Position numbers and translations under genes: made by a program
Shown here: one piece after another, positions 33,829 through 41,391 of the stretch
How the letters are laid out: the number at the start of each line of letters is the position of its first letter
Position numbering within the stretch: the stretch's first letter is position 1
The notes under the pieces: model-generated
What the model was told of the DNA's origin: nothing
Seen by the model: only the letters and a program-made list of their open reading frames with translations
Databases searched by the model: none
Origin: an uncultured Bacilli bacterium
GTDB lineage: Bacteria > Bacillota_I > Bacilli_A > RF39 > UBA660
Length of the DNA stretch: 64,000 nt
Reading direction: 5' to 3'
Assembly: GCA_934148845.1 (NCBI GenBank)
Contig: CAKPDH010000002.1
Location: 248,001 to 312,000 of the forward strand

Positions 33829-34164
33829 TTAGTTTTTTTCACTTACAACGATTGTAATATGACTTGTTCTCTTCTTAATTGGATCTACATGTCCACGAGA
33901 ACCAAAATTCATTCTTTTTAATGTTTGCCCTTCATCAACGTATGCTTTACTTACATATAATTTAGTCTTATCTAAACCTAAGTTGTTTTCGGCATTCGCT
34001 ACAGCTGATGTTAAGACTTTTAAAGTTAATCTAGCAGCTGAACTATTATAATTTGTACAAATTTTTTCAGCTTCAATTACGCTTTTACCGCGAATTAAAT
34101 CGACTACTAGACGAGCTTTACGTGGTGGGATTCTAAGTCCCTTTGCAATTGCTCTTGCTTCCAT
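33829..34164 (-). CDS. rplV: Ribosomal protein L22
   Basis: Lines the peptide tunnel with L4; its loop is a macrolide-resistance spot. The 111-residue product has AKGLRIPPRKARLVVDLIRG and a tunnel loop RMNFGSRGHVDPIKKRTSHI that shows no obvious insertion or deletion. Canonical place between rpsS and rpsC. Confidence 0.98.
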   Translation of the reverse strand: MEARAIAKGLRIPPRKARLVVDLIRGKSVIEAEKICTNYNSSAARLTLKVLTSAVANAENNLGLDKTKLYVSKAYVDEGQTLKRMNFGSRGHVDPIKKRTSHITIVVSEKN

Positions 34165-34187
34165 AATCTTCTTCCTTCCTAGGTTTT

Positions 34188-34460
34188 TTATTTTTTACCT
34201 TTTTCATCACCGTGACCACCGAATTTACGAGTAGCAACGAATTCACCTAATTTATGACCAACCATATCTTCAGTTACATAAACTGGAACAAACTCTTTAC
34301 CATTATGAACAGCAAATGTGTTACCTATAAATTCAGGAAATATTGTTGAACGGCGTGACCAAGTTTTAATAACTTCTTTTTTTTCTGATTCGTTTACTTT
34401 TCTAACCTTTTTTAATAAGCTTTCATCAGCGAAAGGTCCTTTTTTTAAACTTCTAGCCAT
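34188..34460 (-). CDS. rpsS: Ribosomal protein S19
   Basis: A 30S head protein paired with S13. The 90-residue product begins MARSLKKGPFADESLLKKV and carries TWSRRSTIFPEFIGNTFAVH and GHKLGEFVATRKFGGHG. Canonical place between rplB and rplV. Confidence 0.98.
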   Translation of the reverse strand: MARSLKKGPFADESLLKKVRKVNESEKKEVIKTWSRRSTIFPEFIGNTFAVHNGKEFVPVYVTEDMVGHKLGEFVATRKFGGHGDEKGKK

Positions 34461-34476
34461 TATTTACCATCCTTTC

Positions 34477-35307
34477 CTATTTTTTACGGCGATGTACTAT
34501 TAAGCCATCTGATTGTTTTTTACCTTTACGAGTCTTATAGCCAAGTGCAGGTTTACCCCAAGGTGTAAGAGGCCCTTTATGTCCAACTGGAGCCTTACCT
34601 TCACCACCACCATGTGGGTGATCATTAGGGTTCATAACTGATCCACGAACTGTAGGACGAATTCCCATATGTCTTTTACGACCAGCTTTTCCTAAATTTA
34701 CTAATTCGTGATCTTCATTTCCTACTTCACCTATAACAGCACGACAAGTACTTAATACTTTACGAACTTCTCCACTAGCTAAACGAAGTAAAGCATATTT
34801 TCCTTCAAATCCAAGTATTTGAACACTTGAACCTGCAGAACGAGCCATTTGAGCTCCTTTACCAGATTTTAATTCAACGCAGTGAACCAAAGTTCCTTCT
34901 GGTATATTTGCAAGTGGTAAGCAATTTCCAACTTTTATATCTGCATGTTCACCGCTTACAACTTTATCTCCTACTTTTATTCCTTTTGGAGCAATGATGT
35001 ATGATTTTTCACCATCTACATATTTAATTAATGCAATGTTTGCTGATCTGTTTGGATCATATTCGATAGATGAAACAGTTGCTACTACATCATCTTTTAT
35101 TCTTTTAAAATCAATTATACGGTATTTTCTCTTAGCTCCTCCGCCTTGATGACGAACAGTTATTTTACCTTGATTATTACGTCCACCGTTTTTCTTTAAT
35201 GTTACAAGTAATGATTTCTCAGGTGCTACTTTAGTTAATCCACTATTATCTAAAGTAGTCATACCACGTCTACCATTAGTTGTTGATTTATAACTTTTGA
35301 TTGCCAT
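34477..35307 (-). CDS. rplB: Ribosomal protein L2
   Basis: A large 50S protein near the peptidyl transferase centre. The 276-residue product is full length, with RNNQGKITVRHQGGGAKRKY, the TRNA-site loop GSVMNPNDHPHGGGEGKAPV and PWGKPALGYKTRKGKK. Position after rplW is canonical. Confidence 0.98.
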   Translation of the reverse strand: MAIKSYKSTTNGRRGMTTLDNSGLTKVAPEKSLLVTLKKNGGRNNQGKITVRHQGGGAKRKYRIIDFKRIKDDVVATVSSIEYDPNRSANIALIKYVDGEKSYIIAPKGIKVGDKVVSGEHADIKVGNCLPLANIPEGTLVHCVELKSGKGAQMARSAGSSVQILGFEGKYALLRLASGEVRKVLSTCRAVIGEVGNEDHELVNLGKAGRKRHMGIRPTVRGSVMNPNDHPHGGGEGKAPVGHKGPLTPWGKPALGYKTRKGKKQSDGLIVHRRKK

Positions 35308-35325
35308 TGTATTTCCTCCCTTAGA

Positions 35326-35607
35326 TTAATTTAGTTCAATAGAACTTCCTTCTTTTAATTTAACTATTGCTTTTTTCTTTCTATTTGCAAGACCTGTATA
35401 ACGTCCAACTCTCTTTGTTTTTGGTTTTACATTAATTGTATTTACGCTTTCAACTTTAACGTTGAATATTTTTTCAACAGCTTGTTTTATTTGTGTTTTA
35501 TTTGCTTTAGGATCAACACTAAAAGTTACGATGTTTCCATTTTCACTTAATGATGCTGATTTTTCAGTAATAATCGGAGCTTTTATTATATCTCTATAAT
35601 TATTCAT
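35326..35607 (-). CDS. rplW: Ribosomal protein L23
   Basis: The tunnel-exit protein that docks trigger factor and SRP. The 93-residue product has RDIIKAPIITEKSASLSENG and KTKRVGRYTGLANRKKKAIV. Its ATG overlaps the rplD TAA by one base (TAATG), so the two are translationally coupled. Confidence 0.98.
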   Translation of the reverse strand: MNNYRDIIKAPIITEKSASLSENGNIVTFSVDPKANKTQIKQAVEKIFNVKVESVNTINVKPKTKRVGRYTGLANRKKKAIVKLKEGSSIELN

Positions 35608-36230
35608 TATGCTAAAGCCTCCTCTATTTTCTTAATAGCTGCTTCTTCAACTATAACTAAATTAGCTGAAACTAAATCTAACACATTTACTTCATTTGCT
35701 TCAAGTAATAAAACATTATTTAAATTACGTGTTGCAAGAATTAAATTATCAGTTAGTTCTGAAACAATTATTAATACATTTCTTTCAACTTTAAAATTCT
35801 TTAAAATATTCTTCATATCTTTAGTTTTATTAGTTTCTAAACCAATTGAATCAACTACTACTAATTCACTATTAATTAATTTATAAGATAGAGCTGATTT
35901 AAGTGCAAGTGCTCTTTCTTTTTTGTTTTGTTTTACTTCATAGTTTCTAACTTGTTGCCCGAAAGCCCAAGCACCATGATACCAATGTGGAGCTCTTGTA
36001 GATCCTTGACGAGCACGTCCAGTTCCTTTTTGTTTCCATGGCTTTCTTCCTCCACCTGAAACATCAGAACGTCCTTTTACTCCTCTTGTTCCTTGACGAG
36101 CATTATTTTGAGCTAATTTAATTGCATCATATAATACAGCATCATTTGGTTCAATACTAAAAATTTCTTTATTTAATGTAATATCTTTAACTTTTACACC
36201 ATTTGTATTTAATACATCTATTTTACTCAT
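35607..36230 (-). CDS. rplD: Ribosomal protein L4
   Basis: A 50S tunnel protein; in many bacteria it also regulates its own S10 operon. The 207-residue product carries ARQGTRGVKGRSDVSGGGRK, WKQKGTGRARQGSTRAPHWY and a C-terminal Rossmann-like part (VLIIVSELTDNLILATRNLN). No lesion in the tunnel loop is visible. Confidence 0.98.
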   Translation of the reverse strand: MSKIDVLNTNGVKVKDITLNKEIFSIEPNDAVLYDAIKLAQNNARQGTRGVKGRSDVSGGGRKPWKQKGTGRARQGSTRAPHWYHGAWAFGQQVRNYEVKQNKKERALALKSALSYKLINSELVVVDSIGLETNKTKDMKNILKNFKVERNVLIIVSELTDNLILATRNLNNVLLLEANEVNVLDLVSANLVIVEEAAIKKIEEALA

Positions 36231-36244
36231 ATGTATCCTCCCTA

Positions 36245-36991
36245 CTAATTTTCTTCCTTAGTAGTTTCTGTTGCTTCTTTCGCAACTTCTTCAACCACTG
36301 GTGTTTCTTCTGTAACTGGAGCTTCAACTTCATAAGAAACTAAATTTTCAATTTCATTTACTTTTCCGTTTGCTTTAACTCCACTTTTAATTAACACTAA
36401 GCCTTTTTTTGGTCCAGGTATATTTCCACTTATTAATATTACATTATTTAAAGTATCTACAGCAACTATTTCTAAGTTTTGAATTGTTACTGTAAGCACA
36501 CCCATATGTCCTGCTAGTTTTTTACCTTTAAAAACACGCATTGGTCTCATTGTTCCCATTGAACCTGGTCTTCTGTGATAATGTGAGCCATGTCCCATAG
36601 GTCCTCTTGATTGTCCATGTCTTTTAATGACACCTTGGAACCCTTTTCCTTTTGAAGTTCCAGTAACGTCAACTACTTCCCCTGGTTCAAAAATATCAGC
36701 TGATATTTCTTGTCCTAAAGAATATGAATTGACATCTACACCTTTTATTTCTCTAAAGAAGCGCTTAGGTGTAGTTTTTGCTTTTGCAGCATGACCTGCT
36801 AAAGCCTTAGTCGCTAACTTTTCTCTTTGTTCACCAAATCCAAGTTGAATTGCATCATAACCATCGTTTTCTTTTGTTTTTATTTGAGTTACAACATTTT
36901 TCTCAACTTCAACAACAGTTACAGGAATTAACTTACCAGATTCAGTAAATACTTGAGTCATTCCAATTTTACGACCTAAGATTCCTTTCAT
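36245..36991 (-). CDS. rplC: Ribosomal protein L3, acidic C-terminal tail
   Basis: An early-assembling 50S protein whose loop approaches the peptidyl transferase centre. The core has MKGILGRKIGMTQVFTESGK, the Gln-methylation loop GPMGHGSHYHRRPGSMGTMR and GHMGVLTVTIQNLEIV. At 248 residues it is ~35 longer than usual because of an acidic tail (VEAPVTEETPVVEEVAKEA) after the fold. Second gene of the operon after rpsJ. Confidence 0.97.
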   Translation of the reverse strand: MKGILGRKIGMTQVFTESGKLIPVTVVEVEKNVVTQIKTKENDGYDAIQLGFGEQREKLATKALAGHAAKAKTTPKRFFREIKGVDVNSYSLGQEISADIFEPGEVVDVTGTSKGKGFQGVIKRHGQSRGPMGHGSHYHRRPGSMGTMRPMRVFKGKKLAGHMGVLTVTIQNLEIVAVDTLNNVILISGNIPGPKKGLVLIKSGVKANGKVNEIENLVSYEVEAPVTEETPVVEEVAKEATETTKEEN

Positions 36992-37002
36992 ATATATCCT
37001 CC

Positions 37003-37311
37003 TTATTTAATTATTTTGATATCAACACCACTTGGAATTTCTAAATGTGCTAAAGCATCAATAGTTTCCTTTTCAGGATTAATGATATCTATTAATCTCT
37101 TGTGTGTTCTTCTTTCAAATTGCTCACGTGAATCTTTATATTTATGAACAGCTCTTAAAATAGTAACTTTTTCAACTTCTGTTGGTAGTGGTACTGGACC
37201 AACTACTAATCCACCATTTCTTTTTACTGTCTCAACAATTTTAGCGCAAGCTTTGTCTAAACTTTTGTGTTCAAACGATTTTAATTTGATACGAATCTTT
37301 GTTTTTGACAT
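37003..37311 (-). CDS. rpsJ: Ribosomal protein S10
   Basis: A 30S protein that doubles as NusE in antitermination. The 102-residue product has IRIKLKSFEHKSLDKACAKI, GPVPLPTEVEKVTILRAVHK and FERRTHKRLIDIINPEKETI. It is the first gene of the S10-spc-alpha cluster, with GGGAGG before the ATG and a promoter about 140 bp upstream. Confidence 0.98.
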   Translation of the reverse strand: MSKTKIRIKLKSFEHKSLDKACAKIVETVKRNGGLVVGPVPLPTEVEKVTILRAVHKYKDSREQFERRTHKRLIDIINPEKETIDALAHLEIPSGVDIKIIK

Positions 37312-37440
37312 TTTGTATCCTCCCTTCGCCTATATCTTGTATAGACTTGCTCCGTGCAAAAACCCAATACAACATTTGTTTTGTTTTACAACTTAACCTG
37401 GCGTATCAGCAACCTCACACATCCTCGCATGTCACACACA
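37312..37440 (-). promoter_or_regulatory. Leader of the S10 operon
   Basis: About 130 transcribed bases before rpsJ. They include short hairpins (for example CTATA/TATAG just before GGGAGG) and a G-rich GCGAGGATGTGTGAGG part near the 5' end. A protein-binding autoregulatory leader is plausible for this operon, but I cannot match it to a known leader class. Confidence 0.3.
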
Positions 37441-37446
37441 TACAAG

Positions 37447-37475
37447 ATTATAACCGAAAAGCCTTTAAAAATCAA
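37447..37475 (-). promoter_or_regulatory. Promoter of the S10-spc-alpha operon
   Basis: On the minus strand TTGATT (37470-37475), a 17-bp spacer and a perfect TATAAT (37447-37452). It is the only good promoter found before the 29-gene minus-strand cluster. Confidence 0.7.
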
Positions 37476-37575
37476 TAGTTTTTTAGATTTTTTTTTTATT
37501 TTTATAAATTCAATTTATGGGAATAGTTTATACATTTTGACTTATAATATTTTTGTACACATATTTTTTATTTTT

Positions 37576-37602
37576 TTAGCACTTACTATTGACAAGTGCT
37601 AA
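37576..37602 (+). promoter_or_regulatory. CIRCE operator for HrcA
   Basis: TTAGCACTT, a nine-base spacer and AAGTGCTAA form a perfect 9-9-9 inverted repeat, one base from the standard TTAGCACTC arm. It covers the -35 box of the hsp20 promoter, so bound HrcA would block it. Confidence 0.88.
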
Positions 37603-37616
37603 AAAAGTGGTATAAT
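37589..37616 (+). promoter_or_regulatory. Promoter of hsp20
   Basis: A perfect TTGACA (37589-37594), 16-bp spacer and perfect TATAAT (37611-37616), 30 bp before the hsp20 start. The -35 box lies inside the CIRCE element. Confidence 0.85.
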
Positions 37617-37645
37617 AATGTGTAGTAAAGAAAGGAAGCGATAAT

Positions 37646-38038
37646 ATGTTACCTAGTAGAATATTTTTTGATAATTTTCTTGATGACTTTGAAACTCCAA
37701 AAAAGTTTGATAAAATGATGAAATGTGATATTTACGAAGATGGTGACAATTATATCATCGAAGTAGATGTACCGGGAGTAAAAAAGGAAGATATCTCTAT
37801 GGATATTTCTAACGGATATTTAAAAGTTGCTGTTGAGATGAAAGAAGAAAATAAAGAGAATAAAAAATACATTCATCGTGAAAGACACAGCTACACAAAA
37901 TGTGAAAGATCTTTCTATGTTGGGAATATTGATGAAGAAAGCATTAAAGCAAAATTTAATAATGGTATATTAAAAATATCTGTTCCAATGAAAGAAATTG
38001 AACATAAAAATAAAAAGACTATTATGATAGAAGACTAA
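37646..38038 (+). CDS. Small heat-shock protein, Hsp20 family
   Basis: An ATP-independent holdase chaperone. The 130-residue product has an alpha-crystallin domain (about 26-115) with YIIEVDVPGVKKEDISMDIS, a GYLKVAVEMKEEN turn, NGILKISVPMKE near the end and a short C-terminal extension. AAAGGAAG precedes its ATG. The CIRCE element over the promoter puts it under HrcA, which usually controls groESL and dnaK; neither gene is in the window. A strong terminator overlaps its stop codon, so it is a single-gene unit. Confidence 0.93.
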   Translation: MLPSRIFFDNFLDDFETPKKFDKMMKCDIYEDGDNYIIEVDVPGVKKEDISMDISNGYLKVAVEMKEENKENKKYIHRERHSYTKCERSFYVGNIDEESIKAKFNNGILKISVPMKEIEHKNKKTIMIED

Positions 38039-38052
38039 TAGTCTTTTTTTTA
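38013..38052 (+). terminator. Terminator of hsp20
   Basis: AAAAGACTATTA and TAATAGTCTTTT form a 12-bp stem around an 11-base loop, crossing the stop codon, with a long T-run after it. Confidence 0.88.
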
Positions 38053-38083
38053 TTTTAATTAATATATTTTAATAGGTGTTTTA

Positions 38084-38383
38084 ATGAAAATTGTACCAAA
38101 CATTTCTGCTCAAGCATATACAATTTCTGCTTTTGCCATTGGACTTATTTTGTGTGATGACCTAACTCCAGCAGAGCAAAACTCTCTTGGAAATTGGTTT
38201 ATGTTAGTTGGTCAAGCATTATGTACCAATTCTGCACAGCAACAAGTACTAAACAATAGAAATAAAACATCTAATGAAAGTAACAGACATATTATAAATG
38301 ATGATAGCTTAGAAAAATATGCTAATAATATTAAAGACAATATAAATAATGTTTTTAATTATTACAAAAAAGACACTTCATAG
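38084..38383 (+). CDS. Conserved-looking small protein, function unknown
   Basis: A 99-residue protein that begins with a hydrophobic stretch (AYTISAFAIGLILC, residues 11-24), then DDLTPAEQNSLGNWFMLVGQ, an alternating polar part and a Asn/Lys-rich C-terminal tail. The tight middle sequence looks conserved, but I cannot name a family or function. AGGTG precedes the ATG. It lies 46 bp after hsp20, beyond its terminator, and converges on rpsR across a hairpin that overlaps its stop. Small membrane-associated or secreted protein are both possible. Confidence 0.65.
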   Translation: MKIVPNISAQAYTISAFAIGLILCDDLTPAEQNSLGNWFMLVGQALCTNSAQQQVLNNRNKTSNESNRHIINDDSLEKYANNIKDNINNVFNYYKKDTS

Positions 38384-38397
38384 TTGAAGAGTCTTTA
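38366..38397. terminator. Bidirectional terminator between orphan gene and rpsR
   Basis: AAAGACACTTCA and TGAAGAGTCTTT pair (one mismatch) around TAGT, with flanking A- and T-runs, between convergent stop codons. Confidence 0.8.
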
Positions 38398-38613
38398 TTT
38401 AACAAATGGTATAAGTGCCATATGTCTTGCATATTTAACTTGAGTAGCAATGTGTCTTTGATGTTTTGCACAAGCACCTGTTATTCTTCTTGGTAAGATT
38501 TTACCTTTATCTTGACTTATATATTTTTTTATAACATCTACATTTTTGTAGTCAACATCTTTTCCAGCACACATTTGACAAACTTTTTTCTTTTTTCTAA
38601 AAAATTCAGCCAT
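38395..38613 (-). CDS. rpsR: Ribosomal protein S18
   Basis: A 30S platform protein that pairs with S6. The 72-residue product carries CQMCAGKDVDYKNVDVIKKY, YISQDKGKILPRRITGACAK and a final QVKYARHMALIPF. CXXC at the start suggests a zinc-binding variant. Third gene of rpsF-ssb-rpsR, GGAGG before the ATG. Confidence 0.98.
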   Translation of the reverse strand: MAEFFRKKKKVCQMCAGKDVDYKNVDVIKKYISQDKGKILPRRITGACAKHQRHIATQVKYARHMALIPFVK

Positions 38614-38626
38614 ATATATCCTCCTA

Positions 38627-39094
38627 TTATTCTAGGAAATTATCATCTATAGACACACTCTCGCCAAATTCTGCAAATGGATCATTCTCAACATTTACTG
38701 ATTGGCTTGGTGCTGATGGAGTATTTTGATAGTCATATGGTGTTGGTTCAATTGAATTTGATGCTGCATCTCTTGCAGCTTTGCTTTCTACAAATTCAAA
38801 ATTATCTAAAGCAACATCAACTGTATATCTTTTATTTCCATCTTTATCATCATAACTTCCAGTTTGTAATCTACCTTCAATAGCAATTAAATTGCCTTTA
38901 TCAAAATATCTTGAAATAGTTTCAGCTTGTTTTCTCCAAGCTATTACATTAATAAAATCAGCATCTCTTCTACCGTCTGCATTAGTAAAATTTCTATTTA
39001 CAGCAACACTAAATCTAGTATATGCAGTATTGGATGCTGTGTATCTCAATTCTGGTTTAGCAGTTAATCTACCTACTAATACTACTTTATTCAT
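38627..39094 (-). CDS. ssb: Single-stranded DNA-binding protein
   Basis: Coats single-stranded DNA in replication and repair and recruits partners through its C-terminal tip. The OB fold covers residues 1-105 (MNKVVLVGRLTAKPELRYT, NVIAWRKQAETISRYFDKGN, IAIEGRLQTGSYDDKDG), followed by a Pro/Ser/Asn-rich linker. The tip is SIDDNFLE, whereas most SSBs end D-D-D-[IL]-P-F; the terminal Phe is replaced by Leu-Glu. It lies between rpsF and rpsR with GAGGTGACTC before the ATG, as in other Bacillota. Confidence 0.96.
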   Translation of the reverse strand: MNKVVLVGRLTAKPELRYTASNTAYTRFSVAVNRNFTNADGRRDADFINVIAWRKQAETISRYFDKGNLIAIEGRLQTGSYDDKDGNKRYTVDVALDNFEFVESKAARDAASNSIEPTPYDYQNTPSAPSQSVNVENDPFAEFGESVSIDDNFLE

Positions 39095-39104
39095 GAGTCA
39101 CCTC

Positions 39105-39407
39105 TTAGTCTTCCTTACTTATTATTAAGTGTCTAATAATATCATTACTAATTAAAGCTAAACGATCAAATTCTTTTACTGCTTCATCATTATTTGATTC
39201 AATATTAACTACAAAGTAATATCCACTTTTGTAAGTATTGTTTCCTACTTTAATTGTATAAGCTAAAGTTCTTTGTCCCCAAGCATCAACTGCTGTAACT
39301 TTAGCACCATTATTTTCTAAAACTTTTTGAAAATTAGAAGCTACCTTTTTGATTTCTTCTTCTGCTAAAGTAGGCTTTACAATAAACATAATTTCATAAT
39401 TTCTCAT
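39105..39407 (-). CDS. rpsF: Ribosomal protein S6
   Basis: Pairs with S18 on the 30S platform. The 100-residue product begins MRNYEIMFIVKPTLAEEEIK and ends before an acidic KED. AAGGAGGTG precedes its ATG. It is the first gene of the rpsF-ssb-rpsR operon and has its own promoter at 39471-39499. The short leader between may be the S6:S18-binding site known in other bacteria, but I see no clear fold. Confidence 0.98.
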   Translation of the reverse strand: MRNYEIMFIVKPTLAEEEIKKVASNFQKVLENNGAKVTAVDAWGQRTLAYTIKVGNNTYKSGYYFVVNIESNNDEAVKEFDRLALISNDIIRHLIISKED

Positions 39408-39470
39408 TTTTACACCTCCTTATGGTCTTTGGCTCGTTAGAGCAAGGAGTAAATTTCTTACTCGCCTAAG

Positions 39471-39499
39471 ATTATAACAAACTTTTTAATATTTGTAAA
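39471..39499 (-). promoter_or_regulatory. Promoter of rpsF-ssb-rpsR
   Basis: On the minus strand TTTACA (39494-39499), a 17-bp spacer and a perfect TATAAT (39471-39476), 64 bp before the rpsF start. Confidence 0.75.
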
Positions 39500-39553
39500 C
39501 AATTATTGTAAATATTATTATATTTTCTGGGTAAAATATTATTGGTGAATTTT

Positions 39554-40030
39554 ATGTACTACATAAATTATTTTTTTATTTTTTCTATTATTGGGCATTT
39601 AGTAGAATCAGTACTTTTTAAAGAAAGCGGAATTTTATTTGGGTATTGGACTCCTGTATATGGTTTTGGAGCTGTTATTATACTTATCATAAATAAAATG
39701 TTAAAAAATATTAAAGCAAGTACATTTAAAAAAATATTATTACTATTTTTTAGTTGTTTTATTTTTTTATCTTTAATAGAAGCAATAGGTGGATACCTAA
39801 TTAAATGGATATTTAATGCTGAACTTTGGGATTATTCAAAATTAAAATTTCATATTGGAAAATATGTTTCTTTAGAAATCGCTACTATTTGGGGATTATG
39901 TTCTATATTATTAATTTACATACTAAAACCTATATTTGATAAAATAGTAAAAAAAATACCCAATTTTATTACTGGTATTTTTATAATATTATTTTTAATT
40001 GATAATATTTATACTTTAATATTAAAATAA
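39554..40030 (+). CDS. Membrane protein, ABC_trans_CmpB (PF06541) type
   Basis: A ~158-residue membrane protein with about five spans. GYWTPVYGFGA, then FLSLIEAIGGYLIKW and WDYSKLKFHIGKYVSLEIAT are the fingerprints of the PF06541 family, once called a putative ABC-transporter type IV module; its real activity is not known. The ATG at 39554 has GGTGA at good spacing; a TTG at 39542 has none. It points away from the rpsF promoter and stands alone between divergent rpsF and convergent ychF. Confidence 0.75.
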   Translation: MYYINYFFIFSIIGHLVESVLFKESGILFGYWTPVYGFGAVIILIINKMLKNIKASTFKKILLLFFSCFIFLSLIEAIGGYLIKWIFNAELWDYSKLKFHIGKYVSLEIATIWGLCSILLIYILKPIFDKIVKKIPNFITGIFIILFLIDNIYTLILK

Positions 40031-40063
40031 TAAATTTTTATATTATAAATATTATTTTAAAAA

Positions 40064-41164
40064 TTAAACATTAAATCTAAAATAGCAAATATCTCCATCT
40101 TGCATTGTATAATCTTTACCTTCTAATCTCATTTTTCCTGCTTCACGAACTTGTTTTTCACTACCGAGTTCTTCTAAATCGCATACACTCATTACTTCGG
40201 CTTTAATAAATCCCTTTTGAAAATCAGTATGAATAATACCAGCACATTCAGGTGCTTTCATTCCATCCTTAAACGTCCAAGCCCTAACTTCATCACTACC
40301 TGCAGTAAAAAAAGTTTTCAGTCCTAGAATATTATAAGATACACTTATAAGCTTATCAATTCCACTTTCTTTTACGCCTAGCTCATTTAAAAATTGAGTT
40401 TTTTCTGCTTCTTCCATATCACATAAATCTGATTCAACTTTTGCACACACAACTACTACAGTAGCATTCTCTTCTTTTGCAAAGTTTCTAACTATATCAA
40501 CATATTTATTGTTATTTTCTAGCAAATCTTCTTCTGATATATTTGCAACATATATAATTGGTTTATTAGTAAGTAAATTAAATGGTTTAATATATTTCTT
40601 TTCTTCTTCTGTTAAATCAAGCCTTCTTATTGGAATGTTTTTTAAAAGAGCTTCTTTAAGTTTTGTAAGAATTAATGCTTCCTTTTGAACATCTTTATCT
40701 TTAGATAATGATGCTTTTTTACCTATTTTATTAAATCTATTTTCAATTACTTCCAAATCTGCAAGAATAAGTTCAACCGATATTATTTCAATATCTCTTA
40801 GTGGATCCACTTTGTTTTCTACATGTATTATATTTTCATTTTCAAAGCATCGTACAACTTCACATATAGCATCCACCTCTCTTATATGTGATAAAAACTT
40901 ATTTCCTAAACCTTCACCTAAGGACGCTCCCTTTACTAAACCTGCAATGTCAGTAAATTCAAATGTTGTTGGAACTAAACTTGCTGGTTTATATAAATTA
41001 TTTAAAAACTCTAATCTTTTATCTGGTACAATTACCATACCAACATTAGGCTCTATCGTAGCAAATGGATAATTAGCTGCTAATATATTTTGTTTTGTTA
41101 TTGCATTAAATAATGTACTTTTACCTACATTAGGTAACCCCACTATACCTGCTGTTAAACCCAT
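40064..41164 (-). CDS. ychF: Redox-regulated ATPase/GTPase YchF (OLA1)
   Basis: A universally conserved P-loop NTPase of the Obg class that binds ribosomes and prefers ATP. The 366-residue product from ATG 41164 (GAGGG upstream) begins MGLTAGIVGLPNVGKSTLFN, has FTDIAGLVKGASLGEGLGNK (switch) and ends in a TGS domain (DGDICYFRFNV). A longer start at 41176 lacks a better site. In Bacillus it lies next to mscS-like and rpsF genes, the same block as here. Confidence 0.97.
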   Translation of the reverse strand: MGLTAGIVGLPNVGKSTLFNAITKQNILAANYPFATIEPNVGMVIVPDKRLEFLNNLYKPASLVPTTFEFTDIAGLVKGASLGEGLGNKFLSHIREVDAICEVVRCFENENIIHVENKVDPLRDIEIISVELILADLEVIENRFNKIGKKASLSKDKDVQKEALILTKLKEALLKNIPIRRLDLTEEEKKYIKPFNLLTNKPIIYVANISEEDLLENNNKYVDIVRNFAKEENATVVVVCAKVESDLCDMEEAEKTQFLNELGVKESGIDKLISVSYNILGLKTFFTAGSDEVRAWTFKDGMKAPECAGIIHTDFQKGFIKAEVMSVCDLEELGSEKQVREAGKMRLEGKDYTMQDGDICYFRFNV

Positions 41165-41218
41165 AATATCCCTCATTTCTTCTATATTTTACTACAATTA
41201 AATTAAAAAGACAACAAA

Positions 41219-41246
41219 AAAAATATCACTTATAATGTGATATTTT
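41219..41246. terminator. Hairpin terminator between ychF and the AbgT gene
   Basis: AAATATCAC and GTGATATTT pair around TTATAAT, with T-runs on both strands. On the minus strand it can stop the AbgT transcript before ychF. Just beside it (41364-41392) is a small 10-bp tandem repeat of ATGAATGTAA. Confidence 0.65.
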
Positions 41247-41391
41247 AACCCTTTCATTCTTTAATAGAACTACTCTTCGTAATCTCTATTATCGACATTA
41301 CAATTTTATTATATTAAAGGTTTCTTTAAGGGTCAATTGTTTTTTTATTTTTCAGATTTTTAAAATGTAAATGAATGTAAATGAATGTAAA

